Positions 16,330-23,222 of a DNA stretch of 25,139 nt are shown here, in pieces. Where the stretch lies: the NCBI GenBank assembly GCA_035695715.1, contig DASRRM010000200.1:1-25139 (forward strand), in the 5' to 3' direction. Under the pieces are notes generated by a model. It made no database searches. It was not told where the DNA came from and saw only the letters and a list, made by a program, of their open reading frames with translations. Both the position numbers and the translations under genes were made by a program. Each line of letters opens with the position of its first letter. The stretch's first letter is position 1. Origin of the DNA: RYN-428 sp035695715. Its GTDB lineage: Bacteria; Planctomycetota; Phycisphaerae; Tepidisphaerales; Tepidisphaeraceae.

Positions 16330-18912
16330 ATGCTGGCAATACACATGAAACGGCAAATCCGCCACAGCCTCCTTCCAATTCCCACCTTGAGATGGATGGG
16401 ATTGGTCATCATCGTCGGCCTGGCAATGTACTTGCGCCCGGCCTACGCCGCGTCAGATCCCGCTCACGAATGGGCGTTTCAGCCCGTTTCACGGCCTGCG
16501 ATTCCGGGCGATTCCAACGCCAGTTGGGTCCGAAATCCCATCGATGCCTTCGTTTACGCAAGAATGAAGGAGCAGGGGCTTTCCCCCGCCCCGCCTGCTT
16601 CAAAAGCGGAATTACTTCGGCGCGTGACCTACGACCTGACGGGCCTGCCGCCTACGTGGGCCGAAATATCGGCATTCCTTGCCGATGATTCCCCCTCGGC
16701 TTACGAAAAAGTCGTCGATCGCCTGCTCGCTTCCCCGCGCTATGGCGAGCGCTGGGGCAAACACTGGCTCGACGTCGTCCGCTTCGGCGAAAGCAACGGC
16801 TACGAGCAAAATCACCTTCGCCCAAGCGCCTGGCCCTACCGCGACTATTGTATCGCCGCTTTTAACGATGATAAACCCTACGACCAGTTCATCACCGAGC
16901 AATTGGCCGGCGACGTGGTAGCCGACGGTAACCGCGATATCGAGGCAGCCACCGGCTTTTTAGTGGCCGGCGTTCATGACACAGTTGGCATCGCCACCGT
17001 CCAGGGCACCCGCCAGCAGCGCGCCACCGACCTCGACGACATCGTTTCCACCACGGGCGCAACCTTCCTCGGCTTAACCGTCGGCTGCGCCCATTGCCAC
17101 GACCACAAATTCGACCCCATCCCGCAGCGCGATTATTACCGCTTGATGGCGGTATTCGCCGGCGTCCATCACGGCGAGCGCGGCCTGCCGGTCAAACGCT
17201 CGCCGGATGAGCAGCGCGATATGGATGCCGTCGCCGGGCGAATCAACGATGTGACGGCGCAACTCGCCGCCATTGATGCCCAGGCGAAGCAAGCGGCGGC
17301 GGTAGCTTCATCGCATGGTGCCAATTCCGGCCATCTTCGTCCGCCAGTCAGCGCCCAGCGAAATGTCGACGACTTTGCACCGGTCCCGGCGAAGTTCGTC
17401 CGCTTCACCATCCTGGCCACAATTGACGGCACTGAGCCTTGCATCGACGAACTGGAGATTTTCCCGCCCGGCGGCACCGAGAATCTCGGCCTCGCCTCAC
17501 GCGGCGCCAAGGCCACCGCCTCTTCCCTGCTCCCCGGCTTTGACATTCACAAAATCGATCACCTCAACGATGGGAAATTCGGCAACAGCCAAAGCTGGAT
17601 CAGCAACGAACCAGGCAAGGGATGGGCACAAATTGAGCTTTCCGCGCCGGCGACAATCGGCCGAGTTTCCTGGAGCCGGGATAATTCGCCCCAACCCAAA
17701 TTCTCCGATCGCGTGGCATCCAAATACCAGATCGCGGTGTCGCTCGACGGCGAACATTGGCAGATCGTCGCCAGCAGCGATGATCGCCAGCCCCCGGCCA
17801 ACGCCGCCCCGGATCTCGATCAGTATTTAACCCCCGCCGCCCGCCAGCATAGGCAGATATTGCTCGCCGAGTTGGAAAGCCTGAAGAAGCGCGACTCGGC
17901 GTTCGCCCGGCCCAAGGCCTACATCGGTATCTTTTCCAATCCCGACGAAATTCATCTGCTCAAACGCGGCGATGTGATGCAGCCAATGGAGGTCGTCGCG
18001 GCCGGCGCGCTTTCCAGAATTCCGGGACTGTCAGCGGATTTCCCGGCTGATCCAAAGCTCGATCCCTCCGCCGAATCCACCCGCCGGCTCGGCTTGGCGC
18101 GATGGATCTGCCAGCGCGAAAATCCGCTGACGGCGCGGGTGATGGTCAATCGACTCTGGCAACATCATTTCGGCCGGGGAATCGTCGCAACGCCAAGCGA
18201 TTTCGGCACAAACGGCTCTGCGCCCACCCATCCGGCGCTCCTGGATTGGCTGGCCGATGATTTCATGCAAAACGGCTGGCGCATCAAACGCCTTCAGCGC
18301 ATGATAGTGCTTTCCAACACCTACCGCCAATCGAGCCAGGCCAGTGCCGACGCGCTGGCGAAGGACGCCGGGAACATTTGGCTTTCACACATGCCCCTGA
18401 TGCGCCTGGAGGCCGAGGCCGTGCGCGATTCCATTTTGGCCGACAGCGGCAAGCTCGATTTAAGCATGGGCGGGCCCGGCTATCCGCTGTTCAAATACCG
18501 CGTGGTAAACGTCGCCATCTACGAACCGCTGGAAATTCAAGGACCCCAAACCTGGCGGCGGGCCATCTATCAAACCAGTGCCCGCGCCATTCACGATGAG
18601 CTGCTCGGCAGTTTCAACGAACCCGAATGCGCCCTTCGCGAACCCCGGCGCGAAACCACAACAACGCCGTTGCAAGCCCTGACACTGTTGAACTCCAATT
18701 TCGTCAACGACCAGGCGACCTTTTTCGCCGATCGCGTGAAACGTGAAATGGGGACGGATGCGGATGCGCAGGTTCGGCGGGCGTTCCAGATTGCATTTGG
18801 CCGGGAGCCGGGCGGAAGAGAAGCCGCGGCGGCATCAGTGCTCGTTCGCGAGCATGGACTGCAGATGCTGTGCAGGGCGTTGTTCAATGCGAATGAATTT
18901 TTGGATTATTAG
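16330..18912 (+). CDS. DUF1549 / F5-8C (discoidin-like) / DUF1553 secreted protein
   Basis: A protein of up to 860 residues. A signal peptide (LVIIVGLAMYLRPAYA) ends near residue 40. DUF1549 spans about 45-290, including NPIDAFVYARMKEQGL, LLRRVTYDLTGLPPT, YGERWGKHWLDVVRF and CAHCHDHKFDP (Cys253, Cys256, His257), a CxxCH motif that may bind haem or metal. A discoidin/F5-8C-like insert lies at about 345-490 (FVRFTILATIDGTEPCIDELE, GWAQIELSAPATIGRVSWSRD). DUF1553 spans about 580-830 (ARVMVNRLWQHHFGRGIVATPSDFG, SNTYRQSS), and the chain ends FNANEFLDY, typical of the family. The separate N-terminal cytochrome domain of longer relatives is absent. The start could be ATG 16330 or ATG 16345 (MKRQIRHSL); the latter gives a more standard signal peptide. 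Family partners are DUF1501 proteins, and one lies two genes downstream. Biochemical role is unknown. Confidence 0.9.
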   Translation: MLAIHMKRQIRHSLLPIPTLRWMGLVIIVGLAMYLRPAYAASDPAHEWAFQPVSRPAIPGDSNASWVRNPIDAFVYARMKEQGLSPAPPASKAELLRRVTYDLTGLPPTWAEISAFLADDSPSAYEKVVDRLLASPRYGERWGKHWLDVVRFGESNGYEQNHLRPSAWPYRDYCIAAFNDDKPYDQFITEQLAGDVVADGNRDIEAATGFLVAGVHDTVGIATVQGTRQQRATDLDDIVSTTGATFLGLTVGCAHCHDHKFDPIPQRDYYRLMAVFAGVHHGERGLPVKRSPDEQRDMDAVAGRINDVTAQLAAIDAQAKQAAAVASSHGANSGHLRPPVSAQRNVDDFAPVPAKFVRFTILATIDGTEPCIDELEIFPPGGTENLGLASRGAKATASSLLPGFDIHKIDHLNDGKFGNSQSWISNEPGKGWAQIELSAPATIGRVSWSRDNSPQPKFSDRVASKYQIAVSLDGEHWQIVASSDDRQPPANAAPDLDQYLTPAARQHRQILLAELESLKKRDSAFARPKAYIGIFSNPDEIHLLKRGDVMQPMEVVAAGALSRIPGLSADFPADPKLDPSAESTRRLGLARWICQRENPLTARVMVNRLWQHHFGRGIVATPSDFGTNGSAPTHPALLDWLADDFMQNGWRIKRLQRMIVLSNTYRQSSQASADALAKDAGNIWLSHMPLMRLEAEAVRDSILADSGKLDLSMGGPGYPLFKYRVVNVAIYEPLEIQGPQTWRRAIYQTSARAIHDELLGSFNEPECALREPRRETTTTPLQALTLLNSNFVNDQATFFADRVKREMGTDADAQVRRAFQIAFGREPGGREAAAASVLVREHGLQMLCRALFNANEFLDY

Positions 18913-18942
18913 AGCGGTTTTCGTATTGATGTAGCGGCTCAT

Positions 18943-18963
18943 TGCGCACTGCGCACTGCGCAC
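18943..18963. repeat. Heptanucleotide tandem repeat TGCGCAC x3
   Basis: Three perfect copies of TGCGCAC lie 30 nt after the DUF1549/DUF1553 stop codon and just before the large palindrome. A second 7-nt tandem array with another unit sequence is inside a TPR gene at 24544-24585. Confidence 0.75.
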
Positions 18964-19007
18964 AGCGGCGTGCGGCCGCAACCAAACCAGGCACCCACGA
19001 AGACGCA

Positions 19008-19094
19008 GGCTAATTTCCCGTATCACGGGCGTCTCGCCCGTGTCTTAATTCAAAGAGGACACGGGCGAGACGCCCGTGATACGGGAAATTAGCC
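19008..19094. repeat. Perfect 37-bp inverted repeat with 13-nt loop
   Basis: Left arm 19008-19044 and right arm 19058-19094 are exact reverse complements over 37 bp, with loop TTAATTCAAAGAG. Each arm also contains the self-complementary core CACGGGCGTCTCGCCCGTG (19024-19042, and in reverse at 19060-19078). The structure could form a long cruciform or RNA hairpin. It lies between two genes of the same strand, with no T-tract after it, so it is not a standard terminator. It looks like an intergenic palindromic element; related cores recur at 21631-21649 and 21710-21728. Confidence 0.9.
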
Positions 19095-19304
19095 CCCTTC
19101 CGCGTCTCACGAAATCTTTTTCAAAAAACAGAAATCGCGAGTTACCCCTAAAGGATCTAGCTGTTGTCTAGGCAAGCTCGACCGTTCGGAACCCCTCAGG
19201 ATGACGGTTGCCCGCCACATCTGCCTGAAAAACGTTATAAAAGTGGAGGTGACAGTGCGGCAGCCGTCGTTGGACGTAGACGATCACTCCCGCCCAGGAA
19301 AACG

Positions 19305-19946
19305 ATGAAGCCACACTTGAGAAACCTCTTTCGCCTGCGTTACGCAGCCGTGGCATTTATTATCCTCTGCGCAGCGTTCTGGATCCGTTCCACAACACAC
19401 CTTGACCTGCTCGATTTGGACTGCGTCAGGCAGGGAACCTGGAATTATGTCGGCATCATCGTTCAGTCCGATCACGAGCATGTGCGATTATGCTGCTGGA
19501 AGCAGCAGGTATGGGAGGATCCCGACCCGTCGCCGACATTTGCTTCGGATGGCCAGCCAGCCCCCAAGCAGCCGCCAAAAGTAATGGACTTACACATCAC
19601 GCTTCGCAGTAGGGCCGAATCCACGGTTGACCCCAATGCTTCGGCCTTCGCGTCACATGGAATTCTTACCCATCTGGGCATGGGTTTCGAATATGATCCG
19701 CCTGTCTTATCCTACGGTGAAATTGATGTTCTCATCCGCTATTGGTCAATCATCGTCGTCCTGGTTTTAATAAATGCTCTCTTGTGGCGAAAGCCATTGA
19801 GAAATTGGCGACGGCGACGACTGGGGCTTTGTGTCAAATGCGGATATGACCTGAGAGCCTCGTTCGGTCGATGTCCCGAATGCGGATTCCAGGAAGGAAA
19901 AGAACGCTTCAAAACGGACCAGACAAATGTCCCCTCAAATACCTAA
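19305..19946 (+). CDS. Small membrane protein with C-terminal zinc ribbon (CxxCGYDLR type)
   Basis: A protein of 213 residues of unknown function. ATG 19305 is chosen because AGGA (19296-19299) lies 5 nt upstream and the product then begins MKPHLRNLFRLRYAAVAF, a basic tail followed by a membrane helix (about 12-30). A soluble, probably extracytoplasmic region follows, then a second helix (YWSIIVVLVLINALLW, about 145-163). A basic stretch (RNWRRRRLG) leads to a four-cysteine zinc ribbon, Cys176, Cys179, Cys190 and Cys193 (CVKCGYDLRASFGRCPEC), which should be cytoplasmic. The CxxCGYDLR...RCPEC ribbon is a recurrent C-terminal tag of short planctomycete membrane proteins. The 3' end overlaps the DUF1501 start by 20 nt, which implies co-transcription. 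Confidence 0.75.
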   Translation: MKPHLRNLFRLRYAAVAFIILCAAFWIRSTTHLDLLDLDCVRQGTWNYVGIIVQSDHEHVRLCCWKQQVWEDPDPSPTFASDGQPAPKQPPKVMDLHITLRSRAESTVDPNASAFASHGILTHLGMGFEYDPPVLSYGEIDVLIRYWSIIVVLVLINALLWRKPLRNWRRRRLGLCVKCGYDLRASFGRCPECGFQEGKERFKTDQTNVPSNT

Positions 19947-21393
19947 ACCGTTCCCCCCGCAACCCATCTCCCGCCGGCGTCTGTTCGGCGACATGGGCAC
20001 CTGTGCCTCCAGCATCGCGCTGGCGTGGCTTTTGTCGCAGGATGCATCGGCATTCGCCGGGGGCGATGAGCCGGTCGCTTCTCCCGTTGCTCCCAAGCCG
20101 TCGCACTTTGCCCCGCGCGCCAAGCGCGTCTTGCAGATTTTCTGCCCCGGGGCGGTCAGTCATCTCGACACTTTTGATTACAAGCCCGAGTTGATCAAAC
20201 GCCATGGCCAGCCGATGCCCGGCGAAAAAATCGTCACGTTCCAAGGAGGTAATGGCGATCTCATGAAAAGCCCTTGGGGATGGTCGCAGCGCGGGCAAAG
20301 CGGGAAGTGGATGTCCGATCTTCTGCCTCATCTGGCCGGGTGTGCGGATGATCTCTGCTTTGTTCATTCGCTCACGGCCAAGAGCAACACGCATGGCCCG
20401 GCCATGCTCCAGATGAACACCGGCTTTGTCACCGAAGGCTTCCCCAGCATGGGCGCATGGCTCGGCTTTGCCCTGGGCACCGAAAACCAGAACCTGCCCG
20501 CGTATGTCGCCATCCCCGACACCCGCGGCTTCCCGCCGAACGGCCCGGCCAATTGGAGTAATGGATTCCTGCCGGCGTCATATCAAGGTGTGGCGTTTAA
20601 CACCGATCGGCCCATTCCCAACATCGCCCCGCCGCCGGGTTCTTCAAAAGCCGCCGAGAAGGATTTGCGCACGTTTCTCGATCAGATCAATCGCGACGAT
20701 GCCGCCAATCATCCCGGCCAATCCGATCTTGCCGCCCGCATTGCGTCCTATGCATTGGCGGCCCGAATGCAGCTTAGCGCGCCGGAGGTTTCCGATCTGT
20801 CGGCAGAGCCGCAGTCCATTCATCGCCAGTATGGCACCGACAGCGGCAATCCACTCAAGGCCGCCTATGCCCGCAATTGCATCCTCTCCCGCCGCCTTCT
20901 CGAACGCGGCGTGCGCTTCGTACAGCTCTTCTGCGGCGCGCAAGCCTCCGGCGTCGATGGTCTGTTGAATTGGGATGCCCACCGCACGCTGAAGGAAGAC
21001 TACGACCGCCACGGCGCTGTTTTCGACCAGCCCACCGCCGCCCTGATCAACGACCTAAAACAACGCGGCATGCTGCAGGACACGCTGGTCATCTGGACGA
21101 CCGAATTCGGCCGCATGCCGACGCATCAGGCCAATAGCCTGGGCCGCGATCACAACCCCTTCGGCTTCACCGCCTTCCTGGCCGGCGGCGGATCGCGCGC
21201 CGGCCACAGCCACGGCGCAACCGACGACTTCGGCTACAAAGCCGTCGTCGACGAATGCAGCATCTACGATTTCCACGCCACCATCTTGCATCTGCTAGGC
21301 CTGAACCACGAAAAGCTAACCTTCTACCACAACGGCTCCCGCCGCCGGCTGACGGATGTGCATGGGAAGGTGATCTCGGGATTGATTGGTTAA
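19927..21393 (+). CDS. DUF1501 domain protein with Tat signal
   Basis: A protein of 488 residues. Residues 15-21 (SRRRLFG) begin a twin-arginine signal, followed by a hydrophobic segment (SSIALAWLLS) and an Ala-rich cleavage region, so the folded protein is probably exported by Tat. The DUF1501 domain (alkaline-phosphatase/sulfatase-like superfamily by family knowledge) covers the rest: FCPGAVSHLDTFDYKPEL, NTHGPAMLQMNTG, VIWTTEFGRMP (388-398), GRDHNPFGFTAFLAGGG and GHSHGATDDFGY, ending HATILHLLGL...LTDVHGKV. Length and motif order are typical. It usually sits directly next to a DUF1549/DUF1553 gene; here a zinc-ribbon membrane gene and a palindrome lie between them. No Shine-Dalgarno is seen, consistent with coupling to the overlapping upstream gene. 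Enzymatic activity is not established. Confidence 0.9.
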   Translation: MSPQIPKPFPPQPISRRRLFGDMGTCASSIALAWLLSQDASAFAGGDEPVASPVAPKPSHFAPRAKRVLQIFCPGAVSHLDTFDYKPELIKRHGQPMPGEKIVTFQGGNGDLMKSPWGWSQRGQSGKWMSDLLPHLAGCADDLCFVHSLTAKSNTHGPAMLQMNTGFVTEGFPSMGAWLGFALGTENQNLPAYVAIPDTRGFPPNGPANWSNGFLPASYQGVAFNTDRPIPNIAPPPGSSKAAEKDLRTFLDQINRDDAANHPGQSDLAARIASYALAARMQLSAPEVSDLSAEPQSIHRQYGTDSGNPLKAAYARNCILSRRLLERGVRFVQLFCGAQASGVDGLLNWDAHRTLKEDYDRHGAVFDQPTAALINDLKQRGMLQDTLVIWTTEFGRMPTHQANSLGRDHNPFGFTAFLAGGGSRAGHSHGATDDFGYKAVVDECSIYDFHATILHLLGLNHEKLTFYHNGSRRRLTDVHGKVISGLIG

Positions 21394-21421
21394 GACGGAC
21401 GGCACGCAAGCGTGCAACGGC

Positions 21422-21507
21422 TACTCCTCTTCGCGCAGCTAATGCCCCTCCGGGCTCTGCGGTTAGCCGCAGAACTTGCCGGGAGATTAGCTGCGCGAAG
21501 AGGAGTA
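21422..21507. repeat. 22-bp perfect hairpin with inner 7-bp stem
   Basis: Arms 21422-21443 and 21486-21507 are exact reverse complements (TACTCCTCTTCGCGCAGCTAAT on the left, described here by positions and ends TACTCC...GCTAAT). The 42-nt loop contains TCTGCGG/CCGCAGA (21456-21462 with 21467-21473) closing on TTAG. Part of the composite element. Confidence 0.85.
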
Positions 21508-21524
21508 AACGATTCGGAAGAGGA

Positions 21525-21578
21525 CGAAAGGATTTTTTGCGCGTCCCGCGCGGTCGGAGCCCGAAAAAAATCCTTTCG
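21525..21578. repeat. 14-bp inverted repeat with T/A tract
   Basis: CGAAAGGATTTTTT (21525-21538) pairs exactly with AAAAAATCCTTTCG (21565-21578); the 26-nt centre is GC-rich and partly palindromic. Since it lies between convergent genes it might end transcription from both sides, but the T-run is within the stem and not after it. Confidence 0.65.
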
Positions 21579-21604
21579 CGTGCGCAGCACCCCCAACCGT
21601 TTAA

Positions 21605-21754
21605 AAGCGGTTTCAGAATCACCATCGTGACATGGGCGTCTCGTCCATGCGTGGTGTGTACGGATCGAAAACACCTGTAAATTGGGCGTCCCCAATCATA
21701 AATCGCAGGCACGGGCGGGACGCCCGTGCCACGATTGCGGTTCTGAAACCGCTT
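21605..21754. repeat. Inverted pair of CACGGGCG-core palindromes
   Basis: AAGCGGTTTCAGAA (21605-21618) is the exact complement of 21741-21754. Further in, 21624-21649 and 21710-21735 are inverted copies with 21 of 26 matches, and all five differences are transitions. Each has its own hairpin: 21631-21649 (CATGGGCG/CGTCCATG with one G-T pair) and 21708-21730 (GGCACGGGCG/CGCCCGTGCC). A third mini-hairpin ATTGGG/CCCAAT lies at 21681-21696. Confidence 0.8.
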
Positions 21755-21791
21755 CTTAGCCGCTGCACGCTTGCGCGCCGTCGTTTTCCGC

Positions 21792-22640
21792 CTAAAGCAG
21801 CGACCGCAACACCTCAAGATTAATCGCATCCCAATCGCGCCCGCTTTCCGGATCCTTCTCCTTCGGCGTTTCCAATATCTTCGGAATGCCGGCAAACGCC
21901 TTGTCGCGAACGATCGGCCTAAACCCCTCCAGCCCGATCTTTCCGCGGCCGATGTGGTCGTGCCGGTCAACCCGGCTGCCGAGCTCTTTCTTCGAATCGT
22001 TCAGATGCAACACCTTGATCGATTCAATGCCCACCGTGGCGGCGATTTGCTTGCGGAATTTCGCATACCTGCGCCCGCGAAAATCATACCCGGCGGCAAA
22101 CAGATGGGCCGTGTCAAGACAGACGCCCAGACGCTCCGGGCACTTCACCTGATCCATGATCGACGCCAGATGTTCCAGCTTATAGCCGAGCGAACTCCCC
22201 TGCCCCGCCGTGATCTCCAGGCAAGTCGTGACGCCATCAGCGGCAATCTGCTCATGCACCATGTCGAGCGCTTCCGCCACGCGCTTCAATCCCGCTTCCT
22301 CACCCTCCCCAACATGCGCCCCGGGATGCGTGACCAGATACGGAATGCCCAGCAACGAACAGCGGCGGATTTCCTCGACAAAAAGCGCAATGCTCTTCTC
22401 CCGAAGTGCCGCATCCGGCGAGGCAAGGTTGATCAGGTAACTGTCATGGCTGACGGTCTTGTGAAAATTCAGCCTCTGGCGATGAGACGACCATTCCGCG
22501 ATGACCTCAGCGGCCAGTGGCGAACATTTCCATTGCTGCTGGTTCTTGGTGAAAACCTGCACACACTCCATGCCAAGCTTTTCGGCGTCGAGGAGCGCGT
22601 TGTGCATGCCACCGGAGATGGAGAGATGAGACCCAAACAT
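21792..22640 (-). CDS. nfo: Endonuclease IV (AP endonuclease, deoxyribonuclease IV)
   Basis: A protein of 282 residues, matching the about 285 of E. coli Nfo. It cleaves DNA 5' to abasic sites during base excision repair in the cytoplasm, using three zinc ions in a TIM-barrel. All nine expected ligands can be placed: His65, His105 (THPGAH), Glu142 (CLEITAGQG), Asp176 and His179 (CLDTAHLFAAGYD), His212 (LHLNDSK), Asp225 and His227 (GSRVDRH) and Glu257 (ILETPK). The start MFGSHLSISGG at ATG 22640 fits the family; the frame stays open upstream to 22901, but that part overlaps the acetyltransferase gene in another frame and has no family similarity. It follows the acetyltransferase by 68 nt on the same strand and is probably the last gene of that unit. 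No strong ribosome site is seen. Confidence 0.95.
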   Translation of the reverse strand: MFGSHLSISGGMHNALLDAEKLGMECVQVFTKNQQQWKCSPLAAEVIAEWSSHRQRLNFHKTVSHDSYLINLASPDAALREKSIALFVEEIRRCSLLGIPYLVTHPGAHVGEGEEAGLKRVAEALDMVHEQIAADGVTTCLEITAGQGSSLGYKLEHLASIMDQVKCPERLGVCLDTAHLFAAGYDFRGRRYAKFRKQIAATVGIESIKVLHLNDSKKELGSRVDRHDHIGRGKIGLEGFRPIVRDKAFAGIPKILETPKEKDPESGRDWDAINLEVLRSLL

Positions 22641-22708
22641 GGTCAAAGAGAATACCGCAGTTCCGACTCTTGTCGAAGGCCAACACGAGTTCCCGCCGCC
22701 TGCCGACT

Positions 22709-23128
22709 TCACAGCAACTTCCTCAAATATGTCGCGGATGCATCGTAACCAAGGCGTCGGTAAAATGGCTCGGCTCGGCGGGTCGCCAATGCGATCAGCT
22801 TCCCGCAACGGCTTCTGGCCCACTGCTCGAAATTCTCCATCAACAACCGGCCGACGCCATGCAGGCGGACGTCGGGGGCAACCATGATTTCCTCCACCCA
22901 CGCAACCCGGCCGTTCGCATAGAACGTGTAATGGTCGAATCCCAACAAATAGCCGACGATACGGTCAGCTTCAGCCGCAACTCCAACGAACGCATCCGGT
23001 GATTGCAGCAGCGTGGCGAAGGACGCGTCGAAGGCAGACGCCTCGACCGAAAACGACGCAGCAAATGCGACGGCCAAAGAAAGAACAGCGTCACGGTCAG
23101 TCAACTCCGCTGGACGAAAGACAACCAT
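22709..23128 (-). CDS. GNAT family N-acetyltransferase
   Basis: A protein of 139 residues, the usual size of a single GNAT domain. It opens VFRPAELTDRDAV (strand 1), then IVGYLLGFDH (strand 4), WVEEIMVAPDVRLHGVGRLLM with the acetyl-CoA loop (R/Q-x-x-G-x-G as RLHGVG), and ends AEPFYRRLGYDASATYLRK, the C-terminal GNAT motif B. It should acetylate an amine on a small molecule or protein; the substrate cannot be told. ATG 23128 is preferred because the domain begins there, although the frame stays open to 23332; the extension overlaps the TPR gene and looks non-coding. It is 94 nt downstream of the TPR/glycosyltransferase gene and 68 nt upstream of nfo, same strand. Confidence 0.85.
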   Translation of the reverse strand: MVVFRPAELTDRDAVLSLAVAFAASFSVEASAFDASFATLLQSPDAFVGVAAEADRIVGYLLGFDHYTFYANGRVAWVEEIMVAPDVRLHGVGRLLMENFEQWARSRCGKLIALATRRAEPFYRRLGYDASATYLRKLL

Positions 23129-23222
23129 TAAAATCCCGTCGCAAGTTATCCACTGGCGAATGAACCGTTCGTTTGTTTTGATTGTATCAATCTCCCAAAC
23201 AGGCGATCCAGATTCGACCGGC

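Larger units (their letters stand above)
18913..19304. other. Palindrome-bearing spacer between the DUF1549 gene and the zinc-ribbon gene
   Basis: The stretch of about 390 nt has no convincing gene. It contains a 7-nt tandem repeat (18943-18963) and a perfect 37-bp inverted repeat (19008-19094). The frame of the downstream membrane protein stays open back to 19164, but that extension (GTPQDDGCPPHLPEKRY...) looks non-coding in composition, and a ribosome site supports ATG 19305 instead. Confidence 0.55.
21398..21782. repeat. Composite nested inverted-repeat element filling a convergent spacer
   Basis: Outer arms 21398-21423 and 21757-21782 are inverted copies with 24 of 26 matches. Inside are a 22-bp perfect hairpin (21422-21507), a 14-bp inverted repeat (21525-21538 with 21565-21578), and a pair of inverted copies starting with 14 perfect bp (21605-21618 with 21741-21754) and continuing into degenerate copies of the CACGGGCG...CGCCCGTG core. 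The element starts 4 nt after the DUF1501 stop codon and ends 9 nt before the nfo stop codon, so it occupies essentially the whole convergent spacer. Translations of such elements give peptides like HGRDARAT and GTGVPPV; these are not genes. Confidence 0.85.

Noticed and set aside
18943..19094. Possible CRISPR array
   Set aside because: The repeats are contiguous heptamers and a single palindrome, with no regularly spaced direct repeats or unique spacers, and no cas gene is present.
19008..19094. Classical intrinsic terminator
   Set aside because: The stem is far longer than usual and no T-tract follows on either strand.
19164..19304. Upstream extension of the zinc-ribbon membrane protein
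   Set aside because: AGGA 5 nt before ATG 19305 and the start of the first membrane helix favour the shorter protein.
21167..21970. Minus-strand frame of 267 codons containing GTGVPPV and HGRDAHVT
   Set aside because: It is a translation of the intergenic palindromes joined to the antisense of DUF1501 and part of nfo in another frame; such peptides are a known annotation artefact of these repeats.
22641..22901. N-terminal extension of nfo by 87 codons
   Set aside because: The family start is MFGSHLSISGG at 22640, and the extension overlaps the GNAT gene out of frame.
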